From Phlebopus portentosus (Eukaryota; Basidiomycota; Agaricomycetes; Boletales; Boletinellaceae): DNA of 64,000 nucleotides. Position 1 is the first letter of the stretch. Every line of letters starts with the position of its first letter. Made by a program: the position numbers and the translations under genes. Positions 33,679 to 46,150 of this stretch are shown in pieces. Location: contig JAYXKI010000002.1 in the NCBI GenBank assembly GCA_037892935.1, forward strand, positions 1,364,001 to 1,428,000, in the 5' to 3' direction. Under the pieces are notes generated by a model. It ran no database searches and had not been told where the DNA came from. It saw only the letters and a list, made by a program, of their open reading frames with translations.

Positions 33679-35480
33679 ATGTCGGGATCCGTTGCATCTG
33701 AAGTTGCCATCTTCTGGGACTATGGTAAACATTCCTAAATGCCAGTGCATGGTTTTTCGATGCCCTAAATTTTATCCCAATTTCGTAGAAAATTGTCGTC
33801 CTCCTTCTAACCTTTCCGGGAGCAAGCTTGTTGAAACTATTCGAAATCTGGATCAAATACCCGACCGCATCAAAGTATTCAAGGCCTATGTCGATATAGC
33901 ATTGGAATGTGCGAATTCACGATCTCATACGCTCCATTCCGAGCTCCAATCATCAGGTGTAACATTGGTACATTGTCCTCATAATGGAAAGAAAGATGTT
34001 GCAGACAAGATGATGATAGGTGCGCGATAATGTGACTTGTGGATTACTGCTAACGTTGCCTCCAGTGGACATATTTGCTTTTGCATTAGACAACTATACA
34101 CCGACGACAATTGCCATTATCACCGGAGACAGAGATTTTGCGTACGCAGTCGCAGTTCTAAGGCTGCGCGGTTACAAAGTCGTGATAATCTCTCCTAATG
34201 CGGGACATGCGAGTTTGAAGATGCAGGCAGACGTCCTGTATGACTGGCAGAAGATCATGAATGATGCGATCTCTACGGAAGGCATTGCTGACAATTCAGT
34301 TCCCTCAATGAATTCGCCAAAGACACATGTGTCTAGTGATGCTACGGATGTGGAAAATTGTGGCCATTCAAAGCCATCAGCTTCTCAAGATCTCTCGAAG
34401 TCGATACTTAGCAGTTGGTCGAGTACCCCACCATTGAGATCACCCAAAAGCTCCGAGACTACACCAACAAGAATCTGTGCTCATGATACAACGAAACCGA
34501 GCGCAAAATCATGCTCTACAATGGTCATGACTCCTCCTGTTTTATTGAGCAAGCCTGGGTGCAGTTACACAAGTAAGTATTTACTGCCAACAGGCCTTGA
34601 GGAGATGAACTAATTGTTTCCAGCCAACTATCATGACTCTGCCAGTTCACCAAACAGTGGAGATGAAGTTGGACAATGCGATGAAGAAAAACACCATTCA
34701 GACAAGTTCTTCGATGATATCCCATCCCTATCGGATATGTGGAATGTTCGCTCTGCTGAAAACGACATCAATGACGATCATGATTCAATGTCGGAAACTT
34801 CAAGTAGCATTCCGTCGGACCTGCAATCAGCGAGCATATCAGTATTACTTCCTACAAACTCTGGAATGATCGAGCTCTCGTCAATACGTCGATTTGAGGC
34901 TCTCATAGAATACTGCTATGATCAGTGGGTTGTGTTGGACTCAACTACATTCCGTTCCTCGGTTGTCGCCTCGGAAATGCTAAAGCGAGATCCAGCAGTT
35001 TACGAGAAAGCTGGCGTGTGCAAAATGAAGCAATACATTGAAGAGGCTAGGCAAGCCAACGTCATCATTACGCCCGATATGGACAGCGAGGGAGATCTCT
35101 GGATTGAAATAAATGACGCTCTGTATTCAATTTTTGAAGCGTACAGGATGGACACTCTACCTTCGTCAGAGCCAGAGGGGAGCCACCACTCTTCAGAAAA
35201 GGCGATAGTCATCGTGGATCCCATGTACGAGCCTCTTATTGACCGCCTGCGAATGGAATCTTCATACCAACTGTTGTATTCCACGCTCGGAGCATTCTTC
35301 AAGCTCGAGCATCCATACCTTTACGAGCAAGCTGGCGTGCGAACACTCTCCCAATACCTTGGAAAGGCTGAAGAGCAGGGCATCGTTGACCTGCTGGGTG
35401 GTGGCTGGTCTGGAATTCGGCGGGTTGGGCTTGTACCAGCCCTCCAAGAGTACGAATCCATCACATGTGCTTGGTATTGA
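33679..35480 (+). CDS. NYN nuclease with two LOTUS/OST-HTH-like repeats (gene C)
   Basis: Four exons: 33679-33724, 33789-34019, 34066-34572 and 34624-35480, giving 546 residues. Exons 1 and 2 are exactly as long (46 and 231 nt) as in genes A and D, with introns in the same phase. NYN motifs are complete: VAIFWDYENCRPP, VTLVHCPHNGKKDVADKMMI and IAIITGDRDFAYA. KMQADVLYDWQKIM follows, as in A. The linker (exon 3 end to exon 4 start) is longer than in A and rich in Ser and Asp. The LOTUS-like repeats read FEALIEYCYDQW..VVASEMLKRDP..MKQYIEEARQANVIITPD and PLIDRLRMESSYQLLYSTLGAFFKLEHPYLYEQAGVRTLSQYLGKAEEQGIV. It is clearly related to A, but much less similar to it than B is to D. It is convergent with D. 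Catalysis on RNA is inferred from the fold. Confidence 0.83.
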
Positions 35481-35828
35481 CTACGTTCAAGTTGGTTTCA
35501 TTCTGTATTATACTTTCTTGTGTATAAAATTGTGATCCACAAATACGAACATGCATGCATATTCAAAAATACCCGTCATTGACATTGAATCCAGTGTATT
35601 GATAACCTGGATCTAACGCAACGTGTCGCATGGGAACTAATGAATAAATCATTATCCTATAAACGTTTCGCTGGTGTACATAGCACTATGGACTTGATCA
35701 GGACTGTACGGCCTGATCTACGGTCTGAATGCAAGTGCGGTAGCAAATGAACAAAAACCGGAAATATTACCATGCCTATCTTTACATTTGACCCTAATAC
35801 ATACCGAAGCGCGTCCAAAATCCTTGCT
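35481..35828. other. convergent 3' region between C and D
   Basis: Non-coding. The right part is a diverged copy of 31428-31549. It contains gaacatgcatgcat near 35548-35561, matching the A-B interval. Confidence 0.55.
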
Positions 35829-38004
35829 CTAGCTGTTTGATCCATGACGCACTATCCCATGATAAGCTGGCAAAAGCTCGGCCCATTCGCTCCCCGGAGA
35901 ACCACCACTTCCGATTCGAATGATGCCATATCTCTCAGCTTTCTCAAGATAAGCTGAAAGTCCGGAGACATTAGCACGCTTGTACAAGTCCGGATGTTGT
36001 GCTCTGAAAAACATTCCGAGTGCAGAATATAGAATTCTATGAGATGGGGTCTCGGCGCGAAGTCGAGTGGTTAGAGGAGCGTAAACCCATTCGGCAATTG
36101 GCCGTGAAGCCTGTGGGGAGGAACTCGACTGCTTCGAAGGAGCAGCCGCAAAAGCCGCACTCTTCATCGAATGTGTATCTTCTTGGGCTGGACGATAAAG
36201 TACAGGATTAATTTCCACCCAACCACTCCCCTCGCTATCAAGACCAGGGCTGATGATCACCCCGACCTTTCTTGCAGCCTCAATATACGGCTTCAGCTTT
36301 GTGACTCCTGCTAACTCAAAAACCCGGGGGTTTCTCTTCCGGATCTCCACCGCTACCTCTGATGAGAGGATTCGGGTGGGTCTATTCGCAACCCCTCGTT
36401 CGACGAAAAGAGATATGAGCGTCTGAAATCGCTGTTGGTCTTCTCGTGTTGGAAGAGGTGCGCTTTGTATTGAAGCGGCAGATGGCACAGATGAATTACT
36501 GAAGGAGCTGGTCTGACCGGCTTTGACGGCCGATTCGAAACCAATACACGGTTGATCGGCAGTTGGCAATGTCATTCCACTCGAATCCTTCGGTAAACTT
36601 GTTGAAGAGGAACGACATCGGCGGTCGTCGACGAGAGCATGATTGGATAATTGGGAGGAGCTTCCCGTTGAGTTGGCCGTTGTGTCTCCCTGTTCAACTT
36701 GACGAGGCCCCATGGATAATGTATCTTGCGGTATCTCGAGTCGAATATGGGTCGAATCCGGCGCACTCGAAATAGTATAGCCATGAAGTGCATTGACTGA
36801 GGATGCAGCTTCATGTGTCGAAGAAGTCGGTTTGGCTATGAGCAATGACTCTGAAATCGGTACATCAGGCCCCATCTCGGATATCAATGATGCTGTCTCA
36901 AATTCAGTAGATGTCTCCGATGATTCCAATAGGCGCGAAGAACGCCGAAACGATGGATGGGACTCTCGTGCTGGTTCGAACGCGACAGAATTCTTCGCGG
37001 CCCTACCAAGCGCGGCCCTGGTATTTGCAGAACAAGATAATTCGGTCAGCGTCGTAGCATCACCATGGCACGTCGAAGTTTCAGCGCCGTGTAATCCGAA
37101 ACCCATCCCTGCTTCCCTGCCATACTGACTGTTTAGTGACGGAGACGAGTCTACATGAGAGTTGAAAGAGGAAGACGGCCGATGTGGGTCTCGCAAACTC
37201 GACAGGAATGAATTGGATTCGGACTGCGGCCGGGTTATAGAAACAACTTCATTCCTCAGAGGGCCGACTCGACTTGTTGCGGTTGGGTAATCGTGAATCA
37301 GGCAGACAGGTGAACTTGAGGTCGCAGAAACAGGAAGGCCACTTGACTTGGGAGCTGAAGCAACCAAAGTCTCTGATCTCTGGCTGCCAGAATCCACCGC
37401 AAAATCCATCGGATCGAGTACATCTGTCTGCCAATCATACAGTTCATCGGCCTGAACCTTCAGACTCGTATGGGCGTTGGAAGCAGGAGAAATGACAATG
37501 ATACGATATCCTCGTAGCTTCAGAATTGCAGCAGCGTAAGCAAAGTCCCGATCACCAGTGATAAGAACAATACACGCAGGGGCAGGCCTGTCTATCGCAA
37601 AGGCGAGCATATCCACTAGAGAATATCGATATCAATGATTGGATTTCGACTGAAAGAAAAAAACGAAGCACCTATCATCATTTTATCCGCGACATCCTTT
37701 TTCCCATTATGAGGACAATGGACAAGAGAAAGTCCAGATGACTGCAAATCGGAATGAAAGCTTATGGATCTTGAATACGCGCAATCGACAGACAGATCAA
37801 TGTAAGCTCTGAAAGTTGTTATACATCCATAGCCTTGGACGAGACGTCGTATGTTGTAAACTACTTTGTTGCCGGATACATTGCTAGAAGGGTGACAGTT
37901 CTCTGAAATGAAGACGAGAGCTAAGTATATAGAGCTACTTGAATACATAACCACTCACCGAAGTCCCAAAAGATAGCAGTTTGGCTTGGGCTTGTCGGAA
38001 GCAT
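35829..38004 (-). CDS. NYN nuclease with two LOTUS/OST-HTH-like repeats (gene D)
   Basis: Three exons: 38004-37959, 37902-37672 and 37615-35829, giving 687 residues. NYN: TAIFWDFENCHPS, LSLVHCPHNGKKDVADKMMI, VDMLAFAIDR and CIVLITGDRDFAYAAAILKL, then VQADELYDWQTDVLD. A very long Ser/Thr/Pro-rich linker (about residues 180-480) follows and is probably disordered. Repeat 1: FQTLISLFVERGVANRPTRI, SSEVAVEIRKRNPRVFELAG and LKPYIEAARKVGVIISPG. Repeat 2: PLTTRLRAETPSHRILYSAL, FFRAQHPDLYKRANVSGLSA and YLEKAERYGIIRIGSGG. Unlike A and C it has no third intron. It is the intact counterpart of pseudogene B. The start MLPTSPSQTAIFWDF is the only one giving the shared 46-nt first exon. A nearby ATG (MSSGTLRCFRQ) is out of frame. 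Confidence 0.83.
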
Positions 38005-38746
38005 CGCAAGGTTCCAGAAGACATGGACTCACAGTTCAAGAGACACAGCTCATATGTACCGTTCACCTTGGAACACGACTCACCTTGATGGCCAAGGCGT
38101 GTATGTACAAGTGATGATCATGATGGATGCTCGGGTTCAGGTTACTTCCGAAGTAACTGCCTTTTGTAGCAATGATCAGGTGATCTGTTTGCGTATATTA
38201 TATTTTTTCGTTCCTCGTTTCCACCTCAACCTTCTTCAAACTTTCTTGTCCAAGTTTCAGACTTGAGGAGCAGGAGGGAGCAGGTAGTCTCTTTCCACTT
38301 CGGCCGACGGCTAATGCAATTGACACTAAATCCGCATGAACCAGTGCTCTTAGGAACGGAATATACTCAATGGCATCACTGAGATTGGCTGGCTCGAATT
38401 TTCTTTATTTACTTCCGACTATCTCACAACTATTGCGCTCAATCAATCCCCCCTGTACTGCATTTATCTCAACAATGTCTAGTTGAGTCGGTGGCCTATT
38501 CTGGTTAGGTAAGCGATGTGAAAATTTGTTGTGGAAGATCAGGAAGAAGCTTTGAAGATTACGTATCGATCAAGCGGAATTGCGTGCTATTGCACCAGCC
38601 GTTACATATGGAATTTGAAAGATATGATATTGCTTGGGAATTGCGCCCAACGTTCACCATCGGCTTCCGGTTGGCTCCATCGTGCCTGTTTTATCCTTTT
38701 ATAAGGCCGAGAGAACAGGTGTTGTTCAGATACCGCCCGTTCCGAC
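38005..38746. other. divergent intergenic region between D and sulfate permease
   Basis: 742 bp holding two divergent promoters. No gene is seen; the 81-codon frame at 38518-38763 has no motif and overlaps the permease start. Confidence 0.5.
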
Positions 38747-41574
38747 ATGGCTTCCTCAGCTAAACGGTTCGTGAAGCGGACAATTGGGTATCCCGAAAAA
38801 GTCGTGCCGACAATTTCCACGGTCGAATGGACGAAAGATGTCGCTTCTGGCAAAAGTCCTAAAACTCTCGTTCGTTGCCTTCTGTATGGCGCCGTTCTTT
38901 TTAGAGCACTGATCGAACCACCCTTCTTAGGTTGTGGACTACCTCAAAAGTCTCTTTCCGATCCTTGGATGGATTGGACGTTATAGTTAGTACTTTCAAT
39001 CTCGACTAACTCAGGGCTGCACAGCGATCCTAACTACCCTTTGCTGTAGACTTCGGATGGTTGAGCGGTGATCTCATTGCCGGAATCACAGTTGGTATTG
39101 TCCTTGTCCCGCAGAGCATGTCTTACGCGCAGCTCGCGACCTTAGAACCACAGTTCGGTCTCTATTCTGCCTTCGTCGGAGTATTTATCTACTGCGTGAG
39201 TTTTATGTTCTCACAATATACAATTATGAATCGCTGACGAGAGTATACAGTTCTTTGCGACCTCGAAGGATGTATCAATTGGTCCCGTAGCCGTGATGTC
39301 CGTTACCGTCGCGGAAATTATCAGACACGTCACCAATTCGCATCCTGACGTATGGGAGCCTCAGACTATTGCAACGGCTGTTTCTTTTATCTGTGGATTC
39401 ATTGTTCTTGGCATCGGTCTGCTCAGGCTGGGGTGGATCGTCGAGTTCATTCCTACCCCTGCAGTCAGCGGCTTTATGACGGGTTCGGCAATCAACATCG
39501 CTTCTGGCCAAGTACCGGGCCTTATGGGTATTACTGGCTTTGAGTAAGTTCCAGTGACTTTAATAGTTGCATATACTGAGAAACGACATTCAGTACACGA
39601 GCTGCTACTTATAAGGTTATCATTAACACGCTAAAGGGTCTGGGTCGTACGGATCTGAATGCAGCATTCGGTCTACCAGCTCTTGTTGCTCTCTATACGA
39701 TTCGTATTACTCTAGACGTATTGACGAAACGCTATCCTCGCAGAGGTATACCATTTAATTTCCTATGAACGGCTATGATGTTGAACGTGACTTCTACTAG
39801 CCCGCTTATTCTTCTTCATTTCTATTCTTCGCAATGGCTTCGTCATTATTGTTGTAACCTTCGCGTCCTGGCTGTCTATGCGTCGACGGCGGGATGAGGA
39901 TGGGAATTTCCCCATCAAGATTTTGAAAACCGTTCCGAGCGGCTTCAAGGTAAATATCTCACAGCGCTGGAAGTGTTGGCCCCCTTGTACCAGCTTTTCT
40001 TAAAAAAAAATTCTCGTAGCACGTCGGTTCGCCTACAATCACGGCCGATCTTCTTTCCGCACTGGCCGCGAAGCTTCCGGTGGCAACAATTATTTTACTT
40101 CTGGAACATATCGCAATTTCGAAGTGTATGCACATTCTCGTGCTTATTCGAATGAAAAGCTAATTTTTACTTTAGCCTTTGGACGTCTGAACGGATACAA
40201 GATCAATCCCAACCAGGAACTTGTAGCCATTGGCGTTACAAATACCATTGGATCGGTATTCAATGCTTACCCTGCTACTGGGTCCTTCTCTCGATCAGCG
40301 CTGAAATCTAAGAGCGGCGTGCGTACGCCAATTGCCGGAGTCTTCACCGGTATAGTGGTTATCGTCGCGCTTTATGGCCTTACACCTGCTTTCTATTGGA
40401 TTCCCAACGCCGGTCTGTCTGCTATCATCATCCACGCAGTTGCCGATCTTGTCGCAAAGCCAACGCAAGTATATGGGTTCTGGCGTGTTTCACCGCTCGA
40501 GTTCGTAATCTGGTTTGCGACCGTCCTGGTTATGATCTTCTCAAGCATCGAAAATGGCATTTACACGTCTGTGATCGCGTCATTAGTACTACTACTGATT
40601 CGAGTCGCTCATCCTCGTGGCTACTTCCTCGGCAAGGTTGCCATTTCTCAGCAAGGTTATCGGGATTCCATACGGGACGTGTACTTACCGTTGAATGCAA
40701 AGGACGGGAAGGAATCGAAAGTTGGCGACGTTATCGTGCGCCCACCAGAACCAGGTGTCATTGTATACCGATATGAAGAGAGCGTGCTCTATCCGAATTG
40801 TTCTATTCTCAACGATGTTCTGGTGGACTATGTCAAGGAACGTACCCGTAGAGGAAGGGACATGACGGGGATACGGCCTAGTGACCGACCTTGGAATGAT
40901 CCAGGACCAAGGAAAGGAATAACTTCAGAAGAGGCAGCCGAGAACCAGGGCAAGCCTTTATTGAAAGCTATCGTGCTAGATTTTTCTTCAGTGTAAGTTT
41001 AATTTCTTTCGTCCCTGCTTCACGTTCAGTGGTGAGAATACATTGAATTGTAGTTCACATATTGATACCACCGGCATTCAAGCTCTTGTCGACACCCGGA
41101 TGGAAGTAGAACGATGGGCAGATCGTCCAGTAGAGGTATGACGTTTCTCGCTTTGCCCATGCCAGCTGCCTGTTAACATTTTGATGCCAGTTCCATTTCG
41201 CGAGCGTATTGTCTCCATGGATTCGTCGTGCCTTGGTCGCAGCAGGCTTCGGTATCGGTCGTCCATCCGGATCGCTCCCAGCCGAAGTTGCACCTGTCGT
41301 GCCATTCGAAGAGTTACCTAGAAGCGACACAGAACAATCGGCAACGGACGATATCGAAAAAATTACGAGGCGGGGATCGTCCGGAGGGGAGTCGTCTCCA
41401 AAAGAAGATCATACCCATGGAACGACAGATCCAGATTCGCTCGCATTCCCCGAGACGCCGTTCTTCCACGTTGACTTACCTAGCGCTGTGAAGGCGGCGG
41501 AGCGAAGTGCGCATGAACAGGCTGATTCGTCGAGATCTTCTGAGGATGACGATGGATCTACTGCGAAACGATGA
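38747..41574 (+). CDS. sulfate permease, SulP family with C-terminal STAS domain
   Basis: Plasma-membrane sulfate/proton importer of the Sul1/Sul2 type. MASSAKRFVKRTIGYPEKVV starts the cytosolic N terminus. A first intron (38866-38937) joins KTL to VVDYLKSLFPILGWIGRY, and a second joins RYN to FGWLSGDLIAGITVGIVLVP. SulP hallmarks follow: QSMSYAQLATLEPQFGLYSA, FFATSKDVSIGPVAVMSVTV, PTPAVSGFMTGSAINIASGQ and ELVAIGVTNTIGSVFNAYPA then TGSFSRSALKSKSGVRTP. The STAS domain is near the end: KAIVLDFSSVSHIDTTGIQA. An acidic/Ser-rich tail closes at SSEDDDGSTAKR. Length and order match fungal high-affinity sulfate permeases of about 750 residues. No sulfur-control site could be assigned. Confidence 0.93.
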
Positions 41575-41799
41575 AAGTCGATTCGGCTTTTAGCTGTTCG
41601 TTTCACGATTAGTATGTATGAACGTGGATTCGCATTTTATGTCTACTTTATACGCCTTTGCTATCGTTATCAGTACCGATGTATTGGATTTAAAATTGTA
41701 CCTACAAAAGATTATTGAAATAACCTCAGGGATTTGACTGATTTTTTGTGATGATTGAATAAGGCAGGACAAAATTCGCGTCAAGATCTCGTCTGTCTC

Positions 41800-43145
41800 A
41801 TGCTTCTTGTCCTCAGATCCGTCAGTGCTCCTACCGTCTGTAGCCCTCCGCTCCTCCTGGCACGATGCATAACGCAAACGCACGTCTGTGCTTCCGGACA
41901 TAACAAATGGTCTAAAATAAAGGATAAGAAAGGAAAGGCGGATGTGGTGAAATCAAATGTTTACGCGAGGACTGCTCGAGTGAGTCGCAGCTTTCGTGGC
42001 AGAGACTTCATTCTCACGCATGAATTTTCAAGGACATCATGGTTGCTATTAGAAGTGCGTACAAAGGGATGTGATGGATTTAGGACAGAGACTAACGCGT
42101 CAATAGCTAGGGGTTCAGGGGATCCTGCTGTGAACAACACCTTAGGTTGGTCCACTGTCCAATTCTTCAAGATGTCTGTTTACTGACTTTAACACTCCAG
42201 CAAATATACTGAAAGCAGCAAAAGCAGCCGGTGTACCAAAAGACAACATCGAGAAAGCGATAGCTCGAGTATGTGTTTTACTTGCGAAAGTACGTTTGGT
42301 TTTAAACAATAGTGAATAAGGCAACAGGCGGTGCGGGGAAAGAAGCTCAGGTCCAGGTCGTCCACGAAGCTATCGTTTCTGGAAGCATCGCAGTGATAAT
42401 GTGACCCGTCTCTCTTTGCCAAAAGCATGTTTGTCTATCTGCTAAACTATTGCCCCTGACTGTCAGAGAGTCTATAACAGACAACGGGAACCGGACCATC
42501 CACCGACTTCGTGAGATATTAAACGAGTATGGGTGAGTGTTGTGTCCCTGTGGCGAAATGTTTCTTTTTCACTCCGCAGTCTGGGACTGATCCCTGACAT
42601 CGATAGCGGACGCTTTGCCCCTGTCATGTTCATGTTCGACAAAGTCGGACGAGTACAAGTCATTGTGCCTGAGGAGGCCGAGGATCGGGATTCTCGAATA
42701 GAGACTATTCTGGAGGCTGCCAGCTCCGCTGGGGGGGAAGACTTTGAGGTCATCGAAGACTCAAACATCGTAGAGGTTCGACCTTATTTTCCCCTGGTTT
42801 TCCCTATCTTTACGGGGGTAAAACTAATCGAAAGAGCAGTATTTTTGCCCTCCGGAATCATTAGAAGGGATGACCAAAGCCATCTCGGTAGTATCGGGAA
42901 ATGAAAATGTCGTGTCGAGCGAGTACATCTACCGAGCGAAGGACGGGCCAGGGCAGGTTGATGAGAGTTTGGAGGACAGGATTGTTGAATTGAAGAACGC
43001 GCTGCTTGAGCGGCACGGAGATTGTGTGCGTGTCTGGAGTACGTTGATTTTCAAGTTCTTCTACTTTGTGGGTTCTGAATCTGATACTTCATTTCGTTAC
43101 AAAGCCACGATTGATTCCCGTATTCGCGGTGCTGATGAGGAATAG
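41800..43145 (+). CDS. TACO1: YebC/TACO1-family mitochondrial translational activator
   Basis: In animals TACO1 helps mitochondrial ribosomes translate difficult stretches of COX1; fungal members are mitochondrial. The start at 41800 (MLLVLRSVSAP) gives a presequence-like leader, followed by the family signature SGHNKWSKIKDKKGKAD. Joined exons give VYARTARDIMVAIRS, ARGSGDPAVNNTLANILKAA, KAAGVPKDNIEKAIARATGG, SITDNGNRTIHRLREIL, LGLIPDIDSGRFAPVMFMFD and ENVVSSEYIYRAKD, and the last exon TTIDSRIRGADEE. About eight short introns, some of 50 nt, break the frame, so it is easy to miss. An upstream in-frame ATG (41755) would add 15 residues without targeting character. It lies in tandem with the sulfate permease. 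Confidence 0.88.
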
Positions 43146-43418
43146 GAGTAATACTGAGTAGTACTAGTACTTGTGATGATCTATCTACACGTGCCCTGTG
43201 CTGAGTTCAAATGAGAGAAGAGAAATGCTTGCACAGCACAAACTGTTGTCCTCGTTGTTGGTTAGTTCATCCTCAGGCCTCTCTCCTCTCCCGTTCATAT
43301 TCTCCTTGTCCTGAATACCACCAGCACTAGTCCTGTGCGCAGCGCGCCTCTTTTTTCTTCTTCCTTCCCTTCACGAAGTCATCATTTCATCATCCATCAC
43401 TTGCTTCCCCCTTCATCC

Positions 43419-44720
43419 ATGTCCTCTTACCCAGTCAAGTCCGTCCCACTCGTCGCTCCAGGACACACTCGCCCAGTCACTCACCTCTCATTTTCCGTAC
43501 TGGAAGATGACGGCACGTACTTACTCGCCTCTAGCTGTAAAGATGGGAATCCTATGATTCGGGACTGGAGAGGTGACTGGATAGGCACATTCATCGGTCA
43601 CAAGGGCGCAGTCTGGTCCACGAAACTCTCCTTGGACTGCTCAAAAGCTGCAACAGGGAGTGCAGATTTCACCGCGTAAGTAGAGAAGTCTTGTATATTT
43701 ATGTTGCTGCGCGTTAGTGCTGGTCCGTTCCTTGACGTGGACCCTCTGACGTTTTATATTCAAATTCGTTGTGCAGTAAAATTTGGGACGCGTACACGGG
43801 CGACGCCTTGCACTCCTTCCCGCATAATCATATCGTCCGCAGTGTTGCATTGTCACCGTCTGCGGAGCATCTTCTCACTGGAGGTCAGGAGAAGAAGGCC
43901 CGTATTTTCAATCTGACTCGATCGGATGCCGCCCCGGATTTCCTAGGCGGTGATGCCAACAGCCCCTGTCATGACGGGACGATAAAAAGCGTGGTTTGGA
44001 CTGGAGAAAACATCCTTGTGACTGCTGGCGAGGACGGCTCCTTAAAGTAAGCTTCTTCCGGCACGCTTCGACCATCTGTACCTTCTGACTCGCTCCTGCT
44101 TAGATGGTGGGACTTTCGAACACGACAGACTATTACTAGCGTGAAGTTCCAGGATCCTATAACGTCAATGGAACACTCTGTCCAGACGCAAAGGATCGTT
44201 CTTACTTCAGGGAGGACAGTAGCATTCATCCCTGCCCTTCCTGCGCAGGCTCAGACGCACAGTCTTGAGCTGGCTTACTCTCCTTCCTCAGCTTCTCTCC
44301 ATCCAATCCTGCAAGATCGATTCGTAACCGGGAGCCTTGGTGACCAATGGGTGCGTATCCATGGAGCAGTGGAAGGCGAGGAGCGCGAGATCTTGAAGGG
44401 GCATCACGGTCCTGTGCATTGTATCGAGTTCAGCCCAGACGGAGAGATGTTCGCGAGTGGCAGCGGTGAGTTTGATATCTGTTTCATACACAACAATCTC
44501 TTTGTCGCTGATTATTCATCCCCTTGCCTTCATCTTCATCTCATCCATCGCCGATCCGGATCGCACAGAGGATGGTGAGGAAACGGGCCGATTTTTCTCA
44601 CTTTGACTCGTTGCTGATACTACGGAATTCTTAGGTACGATCCGTCTATGGCAGACAACACCCGGTAAAACGTACGGGTTATGGCAGGGGGCGAGCAACG
44701 GGAACGGGACTGTGCACTAA
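43419..44720 (+). CDS. STRAP: WD40 protein, STRAP-like
   Basis: Beta-propeller of about seven WD repeats. It starts MSSYPVKSVPLVAPGHTRPV. Clear repeat signatures are LLASSCKDGNPMIRDWRGDW, IGTFIGHKGAVWSTKLSLDC, KAATGSADFTAKIWDAYTGD, HIVRSVALSPSAEHLLTGGQ, ENILVTAGEDGSLKWWDFRT and HHGPVHCIEFSPDGEMFASG then SEDGTIRLWQTTPGKTYGLW. The first repeats match animal STRAP (GHTRPV, CKDGKPM, GDWIGTFLGHKGAVW) closely, including the unusual SMEH/SMEY strand and the GRT/GRS segment in repeat five. STRAP binds SMN-complex members and kinase receptors in animals; the fungal role is not established. Introns lie near 43676-43776, 44047-44102 and 44466-44633. Confidence 0.87.
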
Positions 44721-45138
44721 TATCCGGCTATGGCTAATAGTTATAATGACCATTTACGCACGTAATTCTGGAGAGCAGCTTTCGTCGCCTCGGTGGCATC
44801 ATTTTCATCAAGCGGATTATTTAAAAGAAATATCGTGGTGATTGCAGGATACACATTATAATCTGTGCTTTGAACGTCCTTTCATTTATGGTGGGTAGGT
44901 AGTTAGTTATGTATATGAAAATATGGAAATAATGTGGGATATATGCGTCGATATTTGTGACTCATGTTGAGCTCGTGTAAGGTGGACGGATGATCTATGC
45001 CGGAGCGCCAAGTCGTGGGGCGGTGGACTAGGCACATGACGAGCCTTCAACCTAAACTCGAAATTACAACTACATAAGCAATAGTACTACTTTGCATTCA
45101 ACGACCACCACCGTTCATCGCCGTCCTCCAACAATCCT
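44721..45138. other. intergenic region, nothing seen
   Basis: 418 bp, AT-rich on the left, the promoter side of the next gene on the right. No feature is seen. Confidence 0.4.
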
Positions 45139-46150
45139 ATGCGTCTGCATCATTCGCAAAGCCAGACATCGTCGAATTCGGACGCGTCAGACCAACCCAC
45201 ACAGATATTCCACCCGTCTTTCGTGCCGAAGCCTAGTGGGATCCTAGGATCAGCAGCCAGTGGTGCCCATTATTCTGGGGCGAAGGTACACCATAGGCGC
45301 ACGGACATTGAGCGTGCGAGTGTTACCCGTGGTCCGTCTGAGATTAGCGAGGGACACCAGCGGGTACTGGACGACCTGAAAGAGGTGAGCGTGCCAGACT
45401 TCTCTTTCTGCTAATGAATGATGATTTACATGAACTTCGGTGTCTGCTTCGTAGTTATATTGTTGTCGACCGTCCGCGGAGATCTTTCGTCGAACGTTCA
45501 GAGAGGATGCTGAACTTGAAGTGCGTGCTCTGGACAGCTTGTGCTTGTTATAGCGTGCTGATGTTGTGTGGCTGGTTCTAGGATCCTTGGAGCTCGTGTA
45601 AAGGAGTCAACGAGATTGCGTCGCAGGTACGGGCTTTCCGCTTGGCTATGGCTGTTATAACTTTGCTCTAATGCTCACCTCCTCGTGTCTTTCTACAGTG
45701 GTATGCAATGGTCCGTTTGCGTTTACTCCGATAACTTCTGTAAATTATATTCTATTTCCCCTATTTGAATTTCACCACAGCCCAAGATATTTGCAAAGTC
45801 GGAGTCGATTGCAAGCAGGGTACTCTCCTCGACGTCACAACCTAACAAGATCATCTACGCCCAGACGCAGGAGTACACCCTGAGATTCATAGGTGTCAAA
45901 CGGGTGCGTTACCAGTGTACTTTCTGAAACGAGTCATGGTTCTTACGTGTATATTCCTCCGCCTGGCCAGACGGTCAAGTCTGTGATTATTGTCGATCTA
46001 GACGAGGAGGATAAGATCATCCGGCTTCAGGACCAGCGGAATGGAGAGGAGCCTCCGATAGCCTGGGGCATCGGTACTCTTCGACGGATAAATGGCAGAA
46101 TAACGACGTGGATCGTCAGGCCCCCTAAGGATCTTCGGAAGACAGATTGA
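45139..46150 (+). CDS. conserved fungal protein, NTF2/SnoaL-like fold suspected
   Basis: Unnamed protein of roughly 230 residues from about six exons. It begins MRLHHSQSQTSSNSDASDQP (disordered). The core follows: VLDDLKELYCCRPSAEIFRR, TFREDAELEDPWSSCKGVNE, IASQWYAMPKIFAKSES and NKIIYAQTQEYTLRFIGVKR, and after an intron ending in gccag the last exon TVKSVIIVDLDEEDKIIRLQ, DQRNGEEPPIAWGIGTLRRI and RITTWIVRPP. The pattern of a damaged/D-x-x-x-x-C opening, an aromatic W-Y and a strand-rich VIIVDLDEEDKI..LQDQWNG-like C-terminal half matches fungal proteins of the NTF2-like superfamily known only as hypothetical. No catalytic residue can be named. The function is unknown. Confidence 0.7.
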
